Origin: Clostridia bacterium
GTDB taxonomy: Bacteria > Bacillota > Clostridia > UBA1381
DNA length: 64,000 bases
Direction: 5' to 3'
NCBI GenBank assembly: GCA_017443895.1
Contig: JAFSXU010000004.1
Span: 30,001-94,000 of the forward strand
Part shown: positions 35,748-44,911 of the stretch, one piece after another
How positions within the stretch are numbered: position 1 is the first letter of the stretch
How the letters are laid out: the number at the start of each line of letters is the position of its first letter
Translations under genes and position numbers: made by a program
Notes under the pieces: generated by a model
Seen by the model: the letters and a program-made list of their open reading frames with translations, nothing else
Told to the model about the DNA's origin: nothing
Databases searched by the model: none

Positions 35748-36917
35748 TTACATTGATTTTTTAAGAATATCCACTACCTCATCTCTTGTAAACACTTTAT
35801 ATCCGCCGTCAAGGATAAGAGTTGCATCGGCAATGCCCTCTATCATATCCTCCGTTGCGCCAAGATCTGTTATATTCATTACAAGACCAATCTCTCTCAT
35901 CCACGCCTCCATTTTATCAAGGCCTTCTTGTGAGAGCTCTTCGTCGCTCTTGCCCTGAGGGTTTATTCCCCATACATTTTGAGCAAAGCGCGCAAACTTT
36001 TTGAGTCCGTACTGTGATATATACCTATAATACGGCAGCGACACCGCCGCAAGCGTCATACCGTGTGTAGCATCTGTGTATGCGCCTACAGCCTGACCTA
36101 ACATATGCACCATCCAGTCGGTTGACTTACCCTTTGCAACAAGAGTATTGAGCGCCCATGTAGCTGTCCACATAATGTTACTTCTTGCCTCATAGTCGTT
36201 TGGATTTTTAACCGCCTTACGGCTCGATACAAGAAGCGATCTCATAAGTCCCTCGCTGATATAATCGCTTGTGTTATCATCGTCACCCGAGAAATACTGC
36301 TCGCAGATATGATTAAAGATGTCATATATGCCTGCTACCATCTGATACTTTGGAAGTGTCATGGTATATCTCGGATTTAAAATCGAAAATCTCGGCATAA
36401 CCGCCTCGTCTGCAAATACATGACCGATTTTAAGCTTTGCACTGCGGTTTGTGATAACCGAGCCTGCATTCATTTCAGAGCCTGTTCCTACCATTGTGAG
36501 TATGCAGCCTACAGGCACAATCTCACAGGTTGGCTCCTCAAACTTAATATAGTATTTCTCCCACGGATCCTCGTCACAGTGAATTGACACAGAAACTGCC
36601 TTTGAATAGTCGCAAACACTGCCACCGCCTACCGCAAGAATGAAATCGGTGTTGTGCGCTCTTGCAATTTCAAGTCCCTCGTACAGCTTTTCAAGCGTCG
36701 GGTTTGGCATTACACCCGATACCTCGGCAACATTTTTGTTGTTCTTCTTTAAAATATCAATCACTGCATCATATATGCCGTTTTTCTTGATACTTCCGCC
36801 GCCGTATACCAAAAGTACATTATCGCCGTACTTAGGTAGCTCGGTATTTAAATACTCCAACGAGTCCTCACCAAAATACAGCTTTGTAGGGTTGCAATAG
36901 CTAAAATTTCCTAACAT
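35748..36917 (-). CDS. Iron-containing alcohol dehydrogenase (YqhD/BDH type)
   Basis: 389 residues, full length for the family. Nucleotide-binding GGGS appears at VYGGGSIKK and AVGGGSVCDYSK. Metal-ligand region: YDIFNHICEQYF and HMLGQAVGAYTDATHGMTLA supply the histidines. It resembles NAD(P)H-dependent butanol/aldehyde dehydrogenases that reduce aldehydes to alcohols in fermentation or detoxification. AAGGAGG precedes ATG. The aldo/keto reductase upstream (70-base gap) may be co-transcribed, giving two aldehyde-reducing enzymes under the operator-flanked promoter at 38.15 kb. Confidence 0.92.
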   Translation of the reverse strand: MLGNFSYCNPTKLYFGEDSLEYLNTELPKYGDNVLLVYGGGSIKKNGIYDAVIDILKKNNKNVAEVSGVMPNPTLEKLYEGLEIARAHNTDFILAVGGGSVCDYSKAVSVSIHCDEDPWEKYYIKFEEPTCEIVPVGCILTMVGTGSEMNAGSVITNRSAKLKIGHVFADEAVMPRFSILNPRYTMTLPKYQMVAGIYDIFNHICEQYFSGDDDNTSDYISEGLMRSLLVSSRKAVKNPNDYEARSNIMWTATWALNTLVAKGKSTDWMVHMLGQAVGAYTDATHGMTLAAVSLPYYRYISQYGLKKFARFAQNVWGINPQGKSDEELSQEGLDKMEAWMREIGLVMNITDLGATEDMIEGIADATLILDGGYKVFTRDEVVDILKKSM

Positions 36918-36986
36918 TTTACATTTCCTCCTTAAATTGTTTTAATATATTTATGCTCTGCCTGTTTTTTAGCAGAGAACACTGTC

Positions 36987-38024
36987 TCAAATTTTCTGAC
37001 TGCCCGTTGACCAGACATGCTTATTGTTTTTGTTTTCGGGTCTGTTCTGTGCCATAACACCTGCCAATGGATGCGGAAGATACGGCTCTTCAAGGTATTT
37101 TATTTCTTCGTCTGTAAGTTCTGTATTAACCGCTCCTACTGCACCCTCTATATGATGAAGCTTTGTAGCACCGACAACGGGCGATGCCACTTTTGTTAAA
37201 AGCCATGCAAGTGAAATTTCAGTCATTGTGACATTTTTCTTTTTTGCAAGCTCTATAACTCGGTTTATAATAACCTCGTCCTGCTCCTTTGTCGCATCAT
37301 ACTTGAATTTTGCGTATGTGTCCTCCCTAAGGCGCTTTGTTACCTCGTCTGCTTTTCTTGCAAGTCTTCCGCTTGCCAGAGCGCTGTAGGGCGTAAGTGC
37401 AATATTTTCCTCGTTACAAAACGGTACCATTTCACGCTCCTCCTCTCGGAAGATAAGATTATAATGCCCCTGCACCGATACAAATTTCTCAAACCCTTCC
37501 CTTTCGGCAATTGCGTTAGCCTTTGCTATCTGCCATGCAAAGCAGTTTGATATCCCTATATACCTTGCCTTGCCTGCCTTTACAACCCGATTTAGTCCGT
37601 CTAAAATATCGTAAATCGGAGTGTTCCAGTCCCACATATGATAAATATAGAGATCCACATAATCCATTCCGAGATTTTGCAGGCTTTTATTTATCATTCT
37701 CCCGATATGCTCCTGCCCTGTGATACCGTTCTCTATATCCGCCTGTGTTCTTGGCAGGAATTTTGTTGCAATCACTACATCGTCGCGCTTCACAAAATCC
37801 CTGACCGCACGGCCTACATACTGCTCACTTGTTCCGCTCTGATATGCTATTGCAGTATCAAAAAAGTTTACTCCCAAATCAAGCGCCCTTTTTATTATCT
37901 CACGGGTCTTTTCCTCGTCAATCGTCCATGAATGCTGACCGTTTTTCGCATCGCCAAAACCCATACAGCCAAGACAAATTCGTGATACCTCTAAGTCGGA
38001 ATTACCTAATTTTGTATACTTCAT
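36987..38024 (-). CDS. Aldo/keto reductase
   Basis: 345 residues from the second of two adjacent ATGs (better spaced from GGAGG; 38027 is the alternative). TIM-barrel AKR family with the tetrad visible: D in FFDTAIAYQSG, Y in the same segment, K in VVIATKF, and H in LYIYHMWDW. NADP-binding residues lie near the C-terminus (VVGATKLHHIEGAVGA). It resembles YhdN/Tas-like reductases of unknown natural substrate. The upstream region carries two copies of a TGACAnnnTGTCA palindrome around the promoter, so expression is probably repressor-controlled. Confidence 0.9.
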   Translation of the reverse strand: MKYTKLGNSDLEVSRICLGCMGFGDAKNGQHSWTIDEEKTREIIKRALDLGVNFFDTAIAYQSGTSEQYVGRAVRDFVKRDDVVIATKFLPRTQADIENGITGQEHIGRMINKSLQNLGMDYVDLYIYHMWDWNTPIYDILDGLNRVVKAGKARYIGISNCFAWQIAKANAIAEREGFEKFVSVQGHYNLIFREEEREMVPFCNEENIALTPYSALASGRLARKADEVTKRLREDTYAKFKYDATKEQDEVIINRVIELAKKKNVTMTEISLAWLLTKVASPVVGATKLHHIEGAVGAVNTELTDEEIKYLEEPYLPHPLAGVMAQNRPENKNNKHVWSTGSQKI

Positions 38025-38135
38025 CATTTTGCCTCCAATATATTTCTTAATTCAATATTGCTTAGTCCGCCGATATTTTAAAATACAGCAGGCTTATCAC
38101 TCTCAATTGTTACCATCCGTTTTGTGTGCATATTC

Positions 38136-38184
38136 TGACATCGTGTCACTATATATAATATATACCTATTCTGACATAATGTCA
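38136..38184 (-). promoter_or_regulatory. Promoter with two operator-like palindromes
   Basis: Promoter on the minus strand: TTGACA (38180-38185), 17 bp, TATATT (38157-38162). Palindromes TGACATAATGTCA (38172-38184) and TGACATCGTGTCA (38136-38148), each preceded on the plus strand by TATTC, have centres 36 bp apart. One covers the -35 and the other lies just past the start point, a repressor-like layout. Confidence 0.7.
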
Positions 38185-38214
38185 ATATATTTTTTAGTTA
38201 GTTTTATATAATAT

Positions 38215-38247
38215 AAAAAAACACCGCATATTTTTAACATGCGGTGT
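38215..38247 (-). terminator. Strong terminator on the minus strand
   Basis: ACACCGCAT-GTTAAAAAT-ATGCGGTGT followed by seven T. It closes the rpsU-yqeY-tRNA side and isolates the aldo/keto reductase promoter. Confidence 0.8.
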
Positions 38248-38480
38248 TAAAGGGTTCACTTTTCAATTTTTGCAGTCTGTTCATTTATTTCACAGATTGT
38301 TTCGTACGAAAATTTAAACTTAATTTGTTATATAAGATTTGCTATAAATTTTACCTGCAAATTCAGATGCACTAAATTATTCATTATTCATCAGCGAAGC
38401 GACTTCATTATTCATCATTCATTAAAAATCCTGTCAAAACAAATGAATATTGAATAATGAATATTGAATAATGAATAATA
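38248..38480. repeat. Intergenic stretch with ATTCATTATTCAT-type repeats
   Basis: 38380-38480 contains several direct and inverted copies of ATTCATTATTCAT/ATGAATAATGAAT and a GAAGCGACTTC palindrome-like core. Related sequence recurs near 52672-52697. AAAAATCCTGTC at 38427 is an inverted copy of the 3' arm of the tRNA terminator. 38248-38379 holds nothing I can name. Confidence 0.6.
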
Positions 38481-38518
38481 CAAAACAAAAATCCTATCTT
38501 TCGACAGGATTTTTGTTT
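38481..38518 (-). terminator. Terminator directly after tRNA-Thr
   Basis: CAAAACAAAAATCCT / AGGATTTTTGTTTTG, a 15-bp stem that starts immediately after the tRNA CCA end. Confidence 0.8.
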
Positions 38519-38594
38519 TGGAGCTGGTAATGGGACTCGAACCCGCGGCCTGCTCATTACGAATGAGCTGCTCTACCGACTGAGCTATACCAGC
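38519..38594 (-). tRNA. tRNA-Thr (anticodon CGU)
   Basis: 76 nt including an encoded CCA. Acceptor GCTGGTA/TACCAGC, D-arm GCTC..GAGC, anticodon stem GCTCA/TGAGC around loop TTCGTAA (anticodon CGT, reads ACG), T-loop TTCGAGT. The T-stem GCGGG/CCCAT has one G-U pair and one C-A mismatch. The discriminator base is U. Confidence 0.93.
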
Positions 38595-38639
38595 ATAAGT
38601 TTAAATTAAGCGGAAGACATAGCTTCCGCTTAAAATAAA

Positions 38640-39083
38640 TCAACCTAAAAGTGTACGCGCAATAGCGTTTATCTCTTTGCCGTCTGCTCTGCCCTTTGTT
38701 TTTGGCATTACATACGCCATTACCTTTCCCATATCCTTAACACTCTGTGCGCCTGTACTATCAACCGCTTCCTTTACGATTGCTTCAAGCTCCTCATGCG
38801 TAAGCTGGGCAGGTAAATATTCCATCAAAATTTCTATTTCTCTTTTTAACTGTGTGACTAAATCGTCACGGCCACTCTTTTCATAATCCGGAAGTGAGTC
38901 ACGGCGTTGCTTTAACTGCTTTGCAATTACATCAAGCACACCTTCGTCATCAAGAGTTACCCTTTTATCAACCTCAATCTGCTTTATGCCTGCCCGTATT
39001 AACTGGACGACATTTTTGCGGACTGTATCTTTTTGGCGCATTGCGACTTTTAAATCGTCGCCAAGCTTATCCTTGAGTGACAT
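38640..39083 (-). CDS. yqeY: GatB/YqeY domain protein
   Basis: 147 residues, the standard length of stand-alone YqeY. It is an all-helical protein related to the tail domain of the GatB amidotransferase subunit (LKVAMRQKDTVRKNVVQLIRA at the start, then DMGKVMAYVMPKTKGRADG). The role is probably tRNA-related but unproven. Start supported by GGAGATGA. It follows rpsU by 29 bases, a gene pair widely conserved in Firmicutes, and precedes tRNA-Thr. Confidence 0.92.
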   Translation of the reverse strand: MSLKDKLGDDLKVAMRQKDTVRKNVVQLIRAGIKQIEVDKRVTLDDEGVLDVIAKQLKQRRDSLPDYEKSGRDDLVTQLKREIEILMEYLPAQLTHEELEAIVKEAVDSTGAQSVKDMGKVMAYVMPKTKGRADGKEINAIARTLLG

Positions 39084-39112
39084 TCCCCGTCATCTCCTTT
39101 AATTATCAGAAA

Positions 39113-39286
39113 TTAATACTTTCTCTTTCTTGCAGCTTCAGACTTCTTCTTGCGTCTTACGCTTGGCTTTTCATAATGCTCACGCTTTCTGATTTCTGAC
39201 ATAACACCAGACTTTGCACACTGACGCTTAAATCTACGAAGAGCACTATCCAATGATTCATTTTCTTTTACTCGTACTTCAGACAT
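39113..39286 (-). CDS. rpsU: 30S ribosomal protein S21
   Basis: 57 residues: [20 protein letters not shown] at the start and a very basic C-terminus ([14 protein letters not shown]), typical bS21. The start at 39286 is chosen because AAGGAGGGATAAAG precedes it. An in-frame extension 40 codons upstream is not supported. Promoter at 39365-39394. The leader can fold CTTCC..CAAGTC with GACTTG..GGAAG, partly covering the ribosome site, which may allow translational control. Confidence 0.95.
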   Translation of the reverse strand: MSEVRVKENESLDSALRRFKRQCAKSGVMSEIRKREHYEKPSVRRKKKSEAARKRKY

Positions 39287-39364
39287 CTTTATCCCTCCTT
39301 CCGGCAAGTCAACTTTTAAAACAGACTTGATGGAAGTTATATGATCTCTCATACAACATACTAT

Positions 39365-39394
39365 ATTATACATTATATGGCATATAATTGTCAA
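39365..39394 (-). promoter_or_regulatory. Promoter of rpsU-yqeY
   Basis: Minus strand TTGACA, 18 bp, TATAAT. The spacer contains ATTATATGCCATATAAT, a near-palindrome. Confidence 0.7.
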
Positions 39395-39504
39395 GTTTTT
39401 TTTCAATTTTATTACTGTAATTTATTCTAAAAATCAAAATGTGAATATTCTTAGACAAATTTATTGTTTATAGACCATTATTGTGTCTTAAATTTTACTT
39501 TTTG

Positions 39505-39533
39505 TTTACCGCTAAAAAATAAAGTGGTATAAT
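39505..39533 (+). promoter_or_regulatory. Promoter of the GH30 gene
   Basis: TTTACC, 17 bp, TATAAT, 36 bp upstream of the ATG. Confidence 0.65.
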
Positions 39534-39568
39534 TAAAAAAATAAACTGTATATAAAAACGGAAGGAGC

Positions 39569-42500
39569 TTGCAAATGAAAATAAAAAAAATTATAAGTTT
39601 GGTTACAGCGCTTACCATGATACCCCTTGTCGGGTTTATGAGCATGGGAAGTACTGTATATGCAAACAGCGAAAAGGCTATCGTGCTCGACCCGTCAAAT
39701 ACCTCGCCCTGGGAATTTGAGGGATTTGGCACAAGTATCGGCTGGTGGGGTAACAGAGTCGGCTACAGCGACAAAATGGCGGATCAGGCGGCAAAGCTAT
39801 TTTTTTCAGAGGACGGCTTAGGTCTTGATATTGTACGCTACAATGTAGGCGGCGGAGATAATCCTACCCACAATCACATCACCCGTTCAGACTCAAAGCT
39901 ACCCTGCTTTGCCGAGCCTGAATATAACAGCGACGGTACATTAAAAACAGACGAAAACGGCGATGTTGTCTACTCCTACAACTGGGATAATGACTATAAT
40001 CAGTTAAATTTACTCAAAAAAATCAAAGAGCAAAACCCAAATGTTCATATTGAGGGTTATACCAATTCCCCGCCCTGGTTTATGACAAAAACACTGTGCT
40101 CGGGCGGCGGAAAGGTGCATATGAAAGAAAACGGGACAGATGTTGACTACATAGAAGAAAATCTTGACCCGAAAAATTACGGCGCATTTGCAAAATTTAT
40201 TGCAGATGTAACGGAGCATATGGCAAATATTGGTTTGCCGTTTTCAAGCTATTCACCTATGAACGAGCCATGTCCCGACACCGCTTACTGGGGCGAAAAC
40301 AGTCCAAAGCAAGAGGGTAACTTAGTAGCTCAGGGCGAACATCAATCGGGAATTATAGTGGCTCTTAAAAACGAATACCTATCACGAGGTATTGACACCC
40401 TTGTTGCAGGCGCAGACGAAACAGATGCAACGCTTGCCGCAAACGGATACAAGGCACTTACACCCGAGGCAAAAGCGGCACTTGACAGAATTGATACGCA
40501 CACATACGGGTTCTGGAAAAGTTCAAACAACAAAGAGGCAATACATCAGGTGGCGCTTGAGGCAAATAAGCCGTTATGGATGAGTGAGGACGACTGGAGC
40601 TGGGCATTCTGGGGACTGGCAGATCAGATACGGAACGACTTAAATGTTATGCAGGCAGGCGCATGGTGTATATGGGATATAATTGACAGGCACAAGGACG
40701 CTTCTTTCCAAGCACCTGACGGATCATATCCCGAAAAAGATGCAACCTTAGACCCTACCCAAGGACTTTGGGGCGTTGGCATGGCAGACCATGACAATGA
40801 AACGATACTTCTTGCAAACAAGTACTATGTATTCGGTCAATATTCAAGGTATGTACACCCCGGCGACACGCTTATCGCATCATCTGATGAAACCTTTGCC
40901 GCATACAACAAAGAAAGCGGAGATATAAAAATCGTGCTTTCAAACGACAAGGAGTATGACAAGGAATACACATTTGACCTGTCCGCATTTGACAATGTTG
41001 GGACAGATGTTACCGTAATCCGTTCAAACAACCTTACAGGTAATGATGCAGAGCATTGGAAAAATATCACAGGCAGCGCATCAATTAATGGAAAAATGCT
41101 GTCGGCTACATCAAAGGCAAGAACGGTAACAACCGTAATTGTAAAAGGCAAAGGCAAAACAAACTATGCCATAATCAAGGGTGCGGACAATGAGCTTAAA
41201 TTAGGCTCACAAACCACTCTTTCTCTTAAAACCGATATTGACAGAGATGTTACCTGGTCGGTATCGGATACAGACAAGGCAGAAATTTCAGATAACGGCG
41301 TATTGACAGCTAAAGAGAGCGGAAATGTGACGGTATATTCACATGTCGGCGACTTTACGGTATCAAAGGACTTTGTAATACCGCAGTTTGCCATAAGCGG
41401 TACACCGTCATGGGGCAATGCCTCAAACCGTCCGTCGGATGATGCGGACTATTTAAAGGCTACAGATAACGATTTTAGCACATTTTTTGACGGCAACAAA
41501 AACGGCTGGGTGCAGTATGATTTTACCGCACCGTTTAAGGCGTCAAAAGTTCTGCTTGCATCAAGAGACGGATATACAGACCGTTCAAAGGGCGGTGAGG
41601 TACAGGTATCAAACGATGCGATAAACTGGACTACCGTTTATAAGCTAAACAGCGAAATCCCTGCAAACAAGTATACAACCGTATCTGCAAATGAGCTTTC
41701 ATCAAGCAAGGCATACCGCTACTGGCGGTATACAAATCCCGATAATATGACAAATATTGCAGAATTTATTGTCGAGGGAAATGTGTCCGACGATTTAGAA
41801 GATAATTCGCCTATTGTAACCGATATCAAAGAGTTCAGCGATTCATTTGAAAATACAAGCAATATTTTCTTAGCCAATGCTACCTCGCTTGATGCAGACG
41901 GGAACAGGATTTATACCTCGGGACTTCCACGCTTTAACAATGTGTTTGTTCCCGTAAAATCAACCGCAACCGCAACGCTTACCTCCCCTGTCGAGCTTAC
42001 AAAGAAGGATTTATTCAGACTGACATTTAATATGTTCTCAGGCTGGGAAAACAAGGGCAAGGACAACACCTTTGCACTGCTTGACAAGGACGGGAACGAA
42101 ATTTTTGCCATATATATAACAGGCGGAGGCTATACGCTACAAGAGGTACGCATAGGCGGTGTAAATGTTCTTGAGGGAACTAAGGTTATGCAGTCAAGAA
42201 GTAACCCCGGTACAAGCAAGGCTGGCGCAAACGGCTGGTGGGCAAGCGGACAGCCGTATGTAAACACGGTAGGCTACAACAAATCGGTTGAAATACTGAT
42301 TGACGGAAACGGCAATGTATCTGCAAGCATTACAGGCGGTATGGAGGATACAACAGTGTCTGGAACACTTTCATACCCTGTTAATATTTCATCAATGAAA
42401 TTATCGGGAGATTACAATTCATCAAGGGACAGAGTTGTTGCATACGATAACTTTGACGCCGATATTATAAGCTACGGCACGGATTTTGACGCTTACCTAA

Positions 42501-42727
42501 AACACGGAAAGATTAAGTATCTTACAAGCTACTACAAAAATCCTGCCGACCTTACATTTGTGGCATTAAAAGACACAAACGGCGTGCTTTTAGATGTGGC
42601 GCTTAATAAAAACAGCGGTGAGTTTAACGATATAACTACGGATAAAGACTATAATGTGCATTACTATACATGGACTGATACGCTCAGAACCAAGCACCCC
42701 GTTATAACAAAAGAGATAACGAATTAA
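39569..42727 (+). CDS. Secreted GH30 family glycoside hydrolase (beta-1,6-galactanase-like) with accessory domains
   Basis: 1052 residues; GGAAGGAG before ATG. Signal peptide 1-33. GH30 catalytic domain (about 35-530) with FEGFGTSIGWWGN, GYTNSPPWFM, acid/base E233 in SPMNEPCPD and nucleophile E340 in LWMSEDDW. It resembles the endo-beta-1,6-galactanase subgroup. About 530-610 is a Big2-like Ig domain (SQTTLSLKTDIDRDVTWSVS). About 615-745 is an F5/8 C (CBM32-like) domain (GWVQYDFTAPFKASKVLLAS). The C-terminal region (760-1052) is beta-rich with a lectin/LamG-like look (RLTFNMFSGWENKG). It should cut arabinogalactan or other galactan outside the cell. The GH42 enzyme opposite could finish the oligomers. 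Confidence 0.85.
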   Translation: MQMKIKKIISLVTALTMIPLVGFMSMGSTVYANSEKAIVLDPSNTSPWEFEGFGTSIGWWGNRVGYSDKMADQAAKLFFSEDGLGLDIVRYNVGGGDNPTHNHITRSDSKLPCFAEPEYNSDGTLKTDENGDVVYSYNWDNDYNQLNLLKKIKEQNPNVHIEGYTNSPPWFMTKTLCSGGGKVHMKENGTDVDYIEENLDPKNYGAFAKFIADVTEHMANIGLPFSSYSPMNEPCPDTAYWGENSPKQEGNLVAQGEHQSGIIVALKNEYLSRGIDTLVAGADETDATLAANGYKALTPEAKAALDRIDTHTYGFWKSSNNKEAIHQVALEANKPLWMSEDDWSWAFWGLADQIRNDLNVMQAGAWCIWDIIDRHKDASFQAPDGSYPEKDATLDPTQGLWGVGMADHDNETILLANKYYVFGQYSRYVHPGDTLIASSDETFAAYNKESGDIKIVLSNDKEYDKEYTFDLSAFDNVGTDVTVIRSNNLTGNDAEHWKNITGSASINGKMLSATSKARTVTTVIVKGKGKTNYAIIKGADNELKLGSQTTLSLKTDIDRDVTWSVSDTDKAEISDNGVLTAKESGNVTVYSHVGDFTVSKDFVIPQFAISGTPSWGNASNRPSDDADYLKATDNDFSTFFDGNKNGWVQYDFTAPFKASKVLLASRDGYTDRSKGGEVQVSNDAINWTTVYKLNSEIPANKYTTVSANELSSSKAYRYWRYTNPDNMTNIAEFIVEGNVSDDLEDNSPIVTDIKEFSDSFENTSNIFLANATSLDADGNRIYTSGLPRFNNVFVPVKSTATATLTSPVELTKKDLFRLTFNMFSGWENKGKDNTFALLDKDGNEIFAIYITGGGYTLQEVRIGGVNVLEGTKVMQSRSNPGTSKAGANGWWASGQPYVNTVGYNKSVEILIDGNGNVSASITGGMEDTTVSGTLSYPVNISSMKLSGDYNSSRDRVVAYDNFDADIISYGTDFDAYLKHGKIKYLTSYYKNPADLTFVALKDTNGVLLDVALNKNSGEFNDITTDKDYNVHYYTWTDTLRTKHPVITKEITN

Positions 42728-42736
42728 CATAAAAGG

Positions 42737-42770
42737 AAAGTGGCTGTTGCATTAGTGCAACAGCCACTTT
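42737..42770. terminator. Bidirectional terminator between GH30 and GH42
   Basis: AAAGTGGCTGTTGCA / TGCAACAGCCACTTT with TTTTTT on the plus side. Confidence 0.85.
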
Positions 42771-42771
42771 T

Positions 42772-44721
42772 TTACCTTTTCAGCACCTCAACGCCATAGC
42801 CGTCAAGCTTGCCCGTAAATTCACAATTGTTTAAAACGGAATAGCCTTTCATATCAACCTCGGCCTCGCTCTCGTTATGGTTTAGTAATATTATACAGTC
42901 ATTGCGCCTTATTACCTCAACGCCGTTCGGTGCGGACACTGTATTAACATTTGCCGTTTCATTTATGTACCCCACAAGCTCCGCCATTGCCTTTCCGTCA
43001 AGGTCACAGCCAATATAGAAAACCCTGCCCTTTCCGTATTCGTTTTGGGTGATTGCCCCATTGCCCTTATAATACTCGCTATCGTATGTGGCAATGGTTT
43101 TTGCGGTTTTTGGTGTTATTATATCACACCAGATATTTGCATTTCCCTCTGCCTTGCCTTTGATTTTTACAGGCCGTCTCGGTGCATCAAAATCATCGAC
43201 ACTAATCCCTGCAAGCTCGGAAAATACGCCGGGCAATGCAATAGGCTTTATTTCGTTACTGTCGCCCCTTGTACCACTCCTGAAGGTTAAAACAAGCGTG
43301 CCTCCGTTTTTAACATATTCTGTTAGCTTTTCAACTTTGCCGTCCTCAACTATATTATATGCCGGCAAATACACCACCTTATATTTATCGTAATCGCCCC
43401 TTGATACAGCGCACATGACATTTTTATCGGCATTGGCTTTATAGAACGAATACAGGTGGTTTTCATAGTTATAGCCTTTTGCGTGCGACTTTATCCCATG
43501 CGCCCACAGGTTATCATAGGATTTTTCTATCAGTACATCGTAATCATTTTTATTGTCAACAAAATACTTTTCAAGTTTTTGTAATTCCCTGCCTGTTTTT
43601 TGAAGCTCGTAAAATCTGCGTCTTGGCACTCCGTCATGGTCAAGCACGCCATGCCAATACTGCTCCATACCAAATAATGCGCTTCTGAACCTAAAATATA
43701 CCATTCCCTCGCCGCCATGCGCAAGCGCCTGGTATGTCCAAAGCCGTAACTGTCCCGGGCGTGGAGTTTGTCCTACTATATCCCATCCTGCGGCGCCTGC
43801 CTGCTCCTCCATAACGATAAAGTTCTTATCCTTTACGCCACGCATTATCTCATGCGCCATGGAAACATATTCATATTCAGATGTTCCCCACTGGTTATCG
43901 GGGTAATTATCCCACGAAACAAAATCAAGATCATCGGATAGCTTATAATAATCAATACTTGAATGATGTCCCATAAGGTTATGGGTTATGGGAACAGAGG
44001 TATATTCTCTTAATATATCAATCTGCATTTTCTGATATTTCACCCAGCTATCGGAGGAAAATCTTGAAAACTCTAAATCAAGCGCTGGATTATGCGCCCA
44101 TCTGTCGCCGTATGTACCCTCGCAGGAGGTGTAGCCGGGCAAGATTACCTCGTCAAAGCTATCATACTGTAAGCTCCAAAAAACCGTACCCCATTTTTTA
44201 TTAAGAGTTTCGATATTCTTATACTTTGCCTTTAGCCACTTTGAAAACGCCTTTTGGCAATGCTCACAATAACAACGGGTGGAATCATGACAGCCAAATT
44301 CGTTATCAATCTGATACGCAATAACATTTTCATTGTCCTTATAGTGCTTTGCCATTTCCCTTACGATTATTTGGGATTTCTCAATATAATCGGGACTGTT
44401 TGAACAACACTCACGCCTTGAGCCCCATTCTCTTTTTCGCCCGTACTTATCCCTTAACAAAACATCGTATTTTGTAACCAGCCATTTTGGCGGTGCGGCG
44501 GTAGGTGTACCTAAAATTGTTTTTATTCCCTCTTTTGCAAGAATTTCTATTGCCTCATCAAGAAACGAAAAGTCAAACTCGCCCTCCTGCTTTTCAAACA
44601 GTTTCCATGCAAACTCGCCCATGCGCACCGTGTTAAAGCCACCCTCACGCATTAACTTTGCCTGGTTTTCCCACTCGTTCCTGTCCCAGTGTTCGGGATA
44701 ATAATCAACGCCAAAAATCAT
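42772..44721 (-). CDS. GH42 beta-galactosidase
   Basis: 649 residues without a signal peptide, so intracellular. GH42 TIM barrel with acid/base E141 in QIDNEFG and nucleophile E305 in FIVMEEQAG. Cysteines at 106, 150, 152 and 155 match the zinc site described for the Thermus A4 enzyme. The trimerisation (A42_M-like) and C-terminal beta domains follow from about 390. It hydrolyses terminal beta-galactose from imported galacto-oligosaccharides. ATG preceded by TGGAGGT. Promoter at 44751-44779. It is convergent with the GH30 gene, a likely functional pair. Confidence 0.93.
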   Translation of the reverse strand: MIFGVDYYPEHWDRNEWENQAKLMREGGFNTVRMGEFAWKLFEKQEGEFDFSFLDEAIEILAKEGIKTILGTPTAAPPKWLVTKYDVLLRDKYGRKREWGSRRECCSNSPDYIEKSQIIVREMAKHYKDNENVIAYQIDNEFGCHDSTRCYCEHCQKAFSKWLKAKYKNIETLNKKWGTVFWSLQYDSFDEVILPGYTSCEGTYGDRWAHNPALDLEFSRFSSDSWVKYQKMQIDILREYTSVPITHNLMGHHSSIDYYKLSDDLDFVSWDNYPDNQWGTSEYEYVSMAHEIMRGVKDKNFIVMEEQAGAAGWDIVGQTPRPGQLRLWTYQALAHGGEGMVYFRFRSALFGMEQYWHGVLDHDGVPRRRFYELQKTGRELQKLEKYFVDNKNDYDVLIEKSYDNLWAHGIKSHAKGYNYENHLYSFYKANADKNVMCAVSRGDYDKYKVVYLPAYNIVEDGKVEKLTEYVKNGGTLVLTFRSGTRGDSNEIKPIALPGVFSELAGISVDDFDAPRRPVKIKGKAEGNANIWCDIITPKTAKTIATYDSEYYKGNGAITQNEYGKGRVFYIGCDLDGKAMAELVGYINETANVNTVSAPNGVEVIRRNDCIILLNHNESEAEVDMKGYSVLNNCEFTGKLDGYGVEVLKR

Positions 44722-44750
44722 AGCCGTACCTCCAAAAATTCTATAATTTG

Positions 44751-44779
44751 ATTATAAATTACTTTTTAACAATAATCAA
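44751..44779 (-). promoter_or_regulatory. Promoter of the GH42 gene
   Basis: Minus strand TTGATT, 17 bp, TATAAT. Confidence 0.6.
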
Positions 44780-44849
44780 GTAAAACTGTTTTATAAGCAA
44801 AATACAACTTTAATTTTAGCAATATTATATAAGTTTAAATTTATTTATA

Positions 44850-44878
44850 TTGATTATTTAATATGGGTATGATAAAAT
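44850..44878 (+). promoter_or_regulatory. Promoter of the NfeD/SPFH pair
   Basis: TTGATT, 17 bp, TAAAAT. Confidence 0.6.
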
Positions 44879-44911
44879 ATATATAATGACAGTTTTAGGA
44901 GGTGTCAAAAA

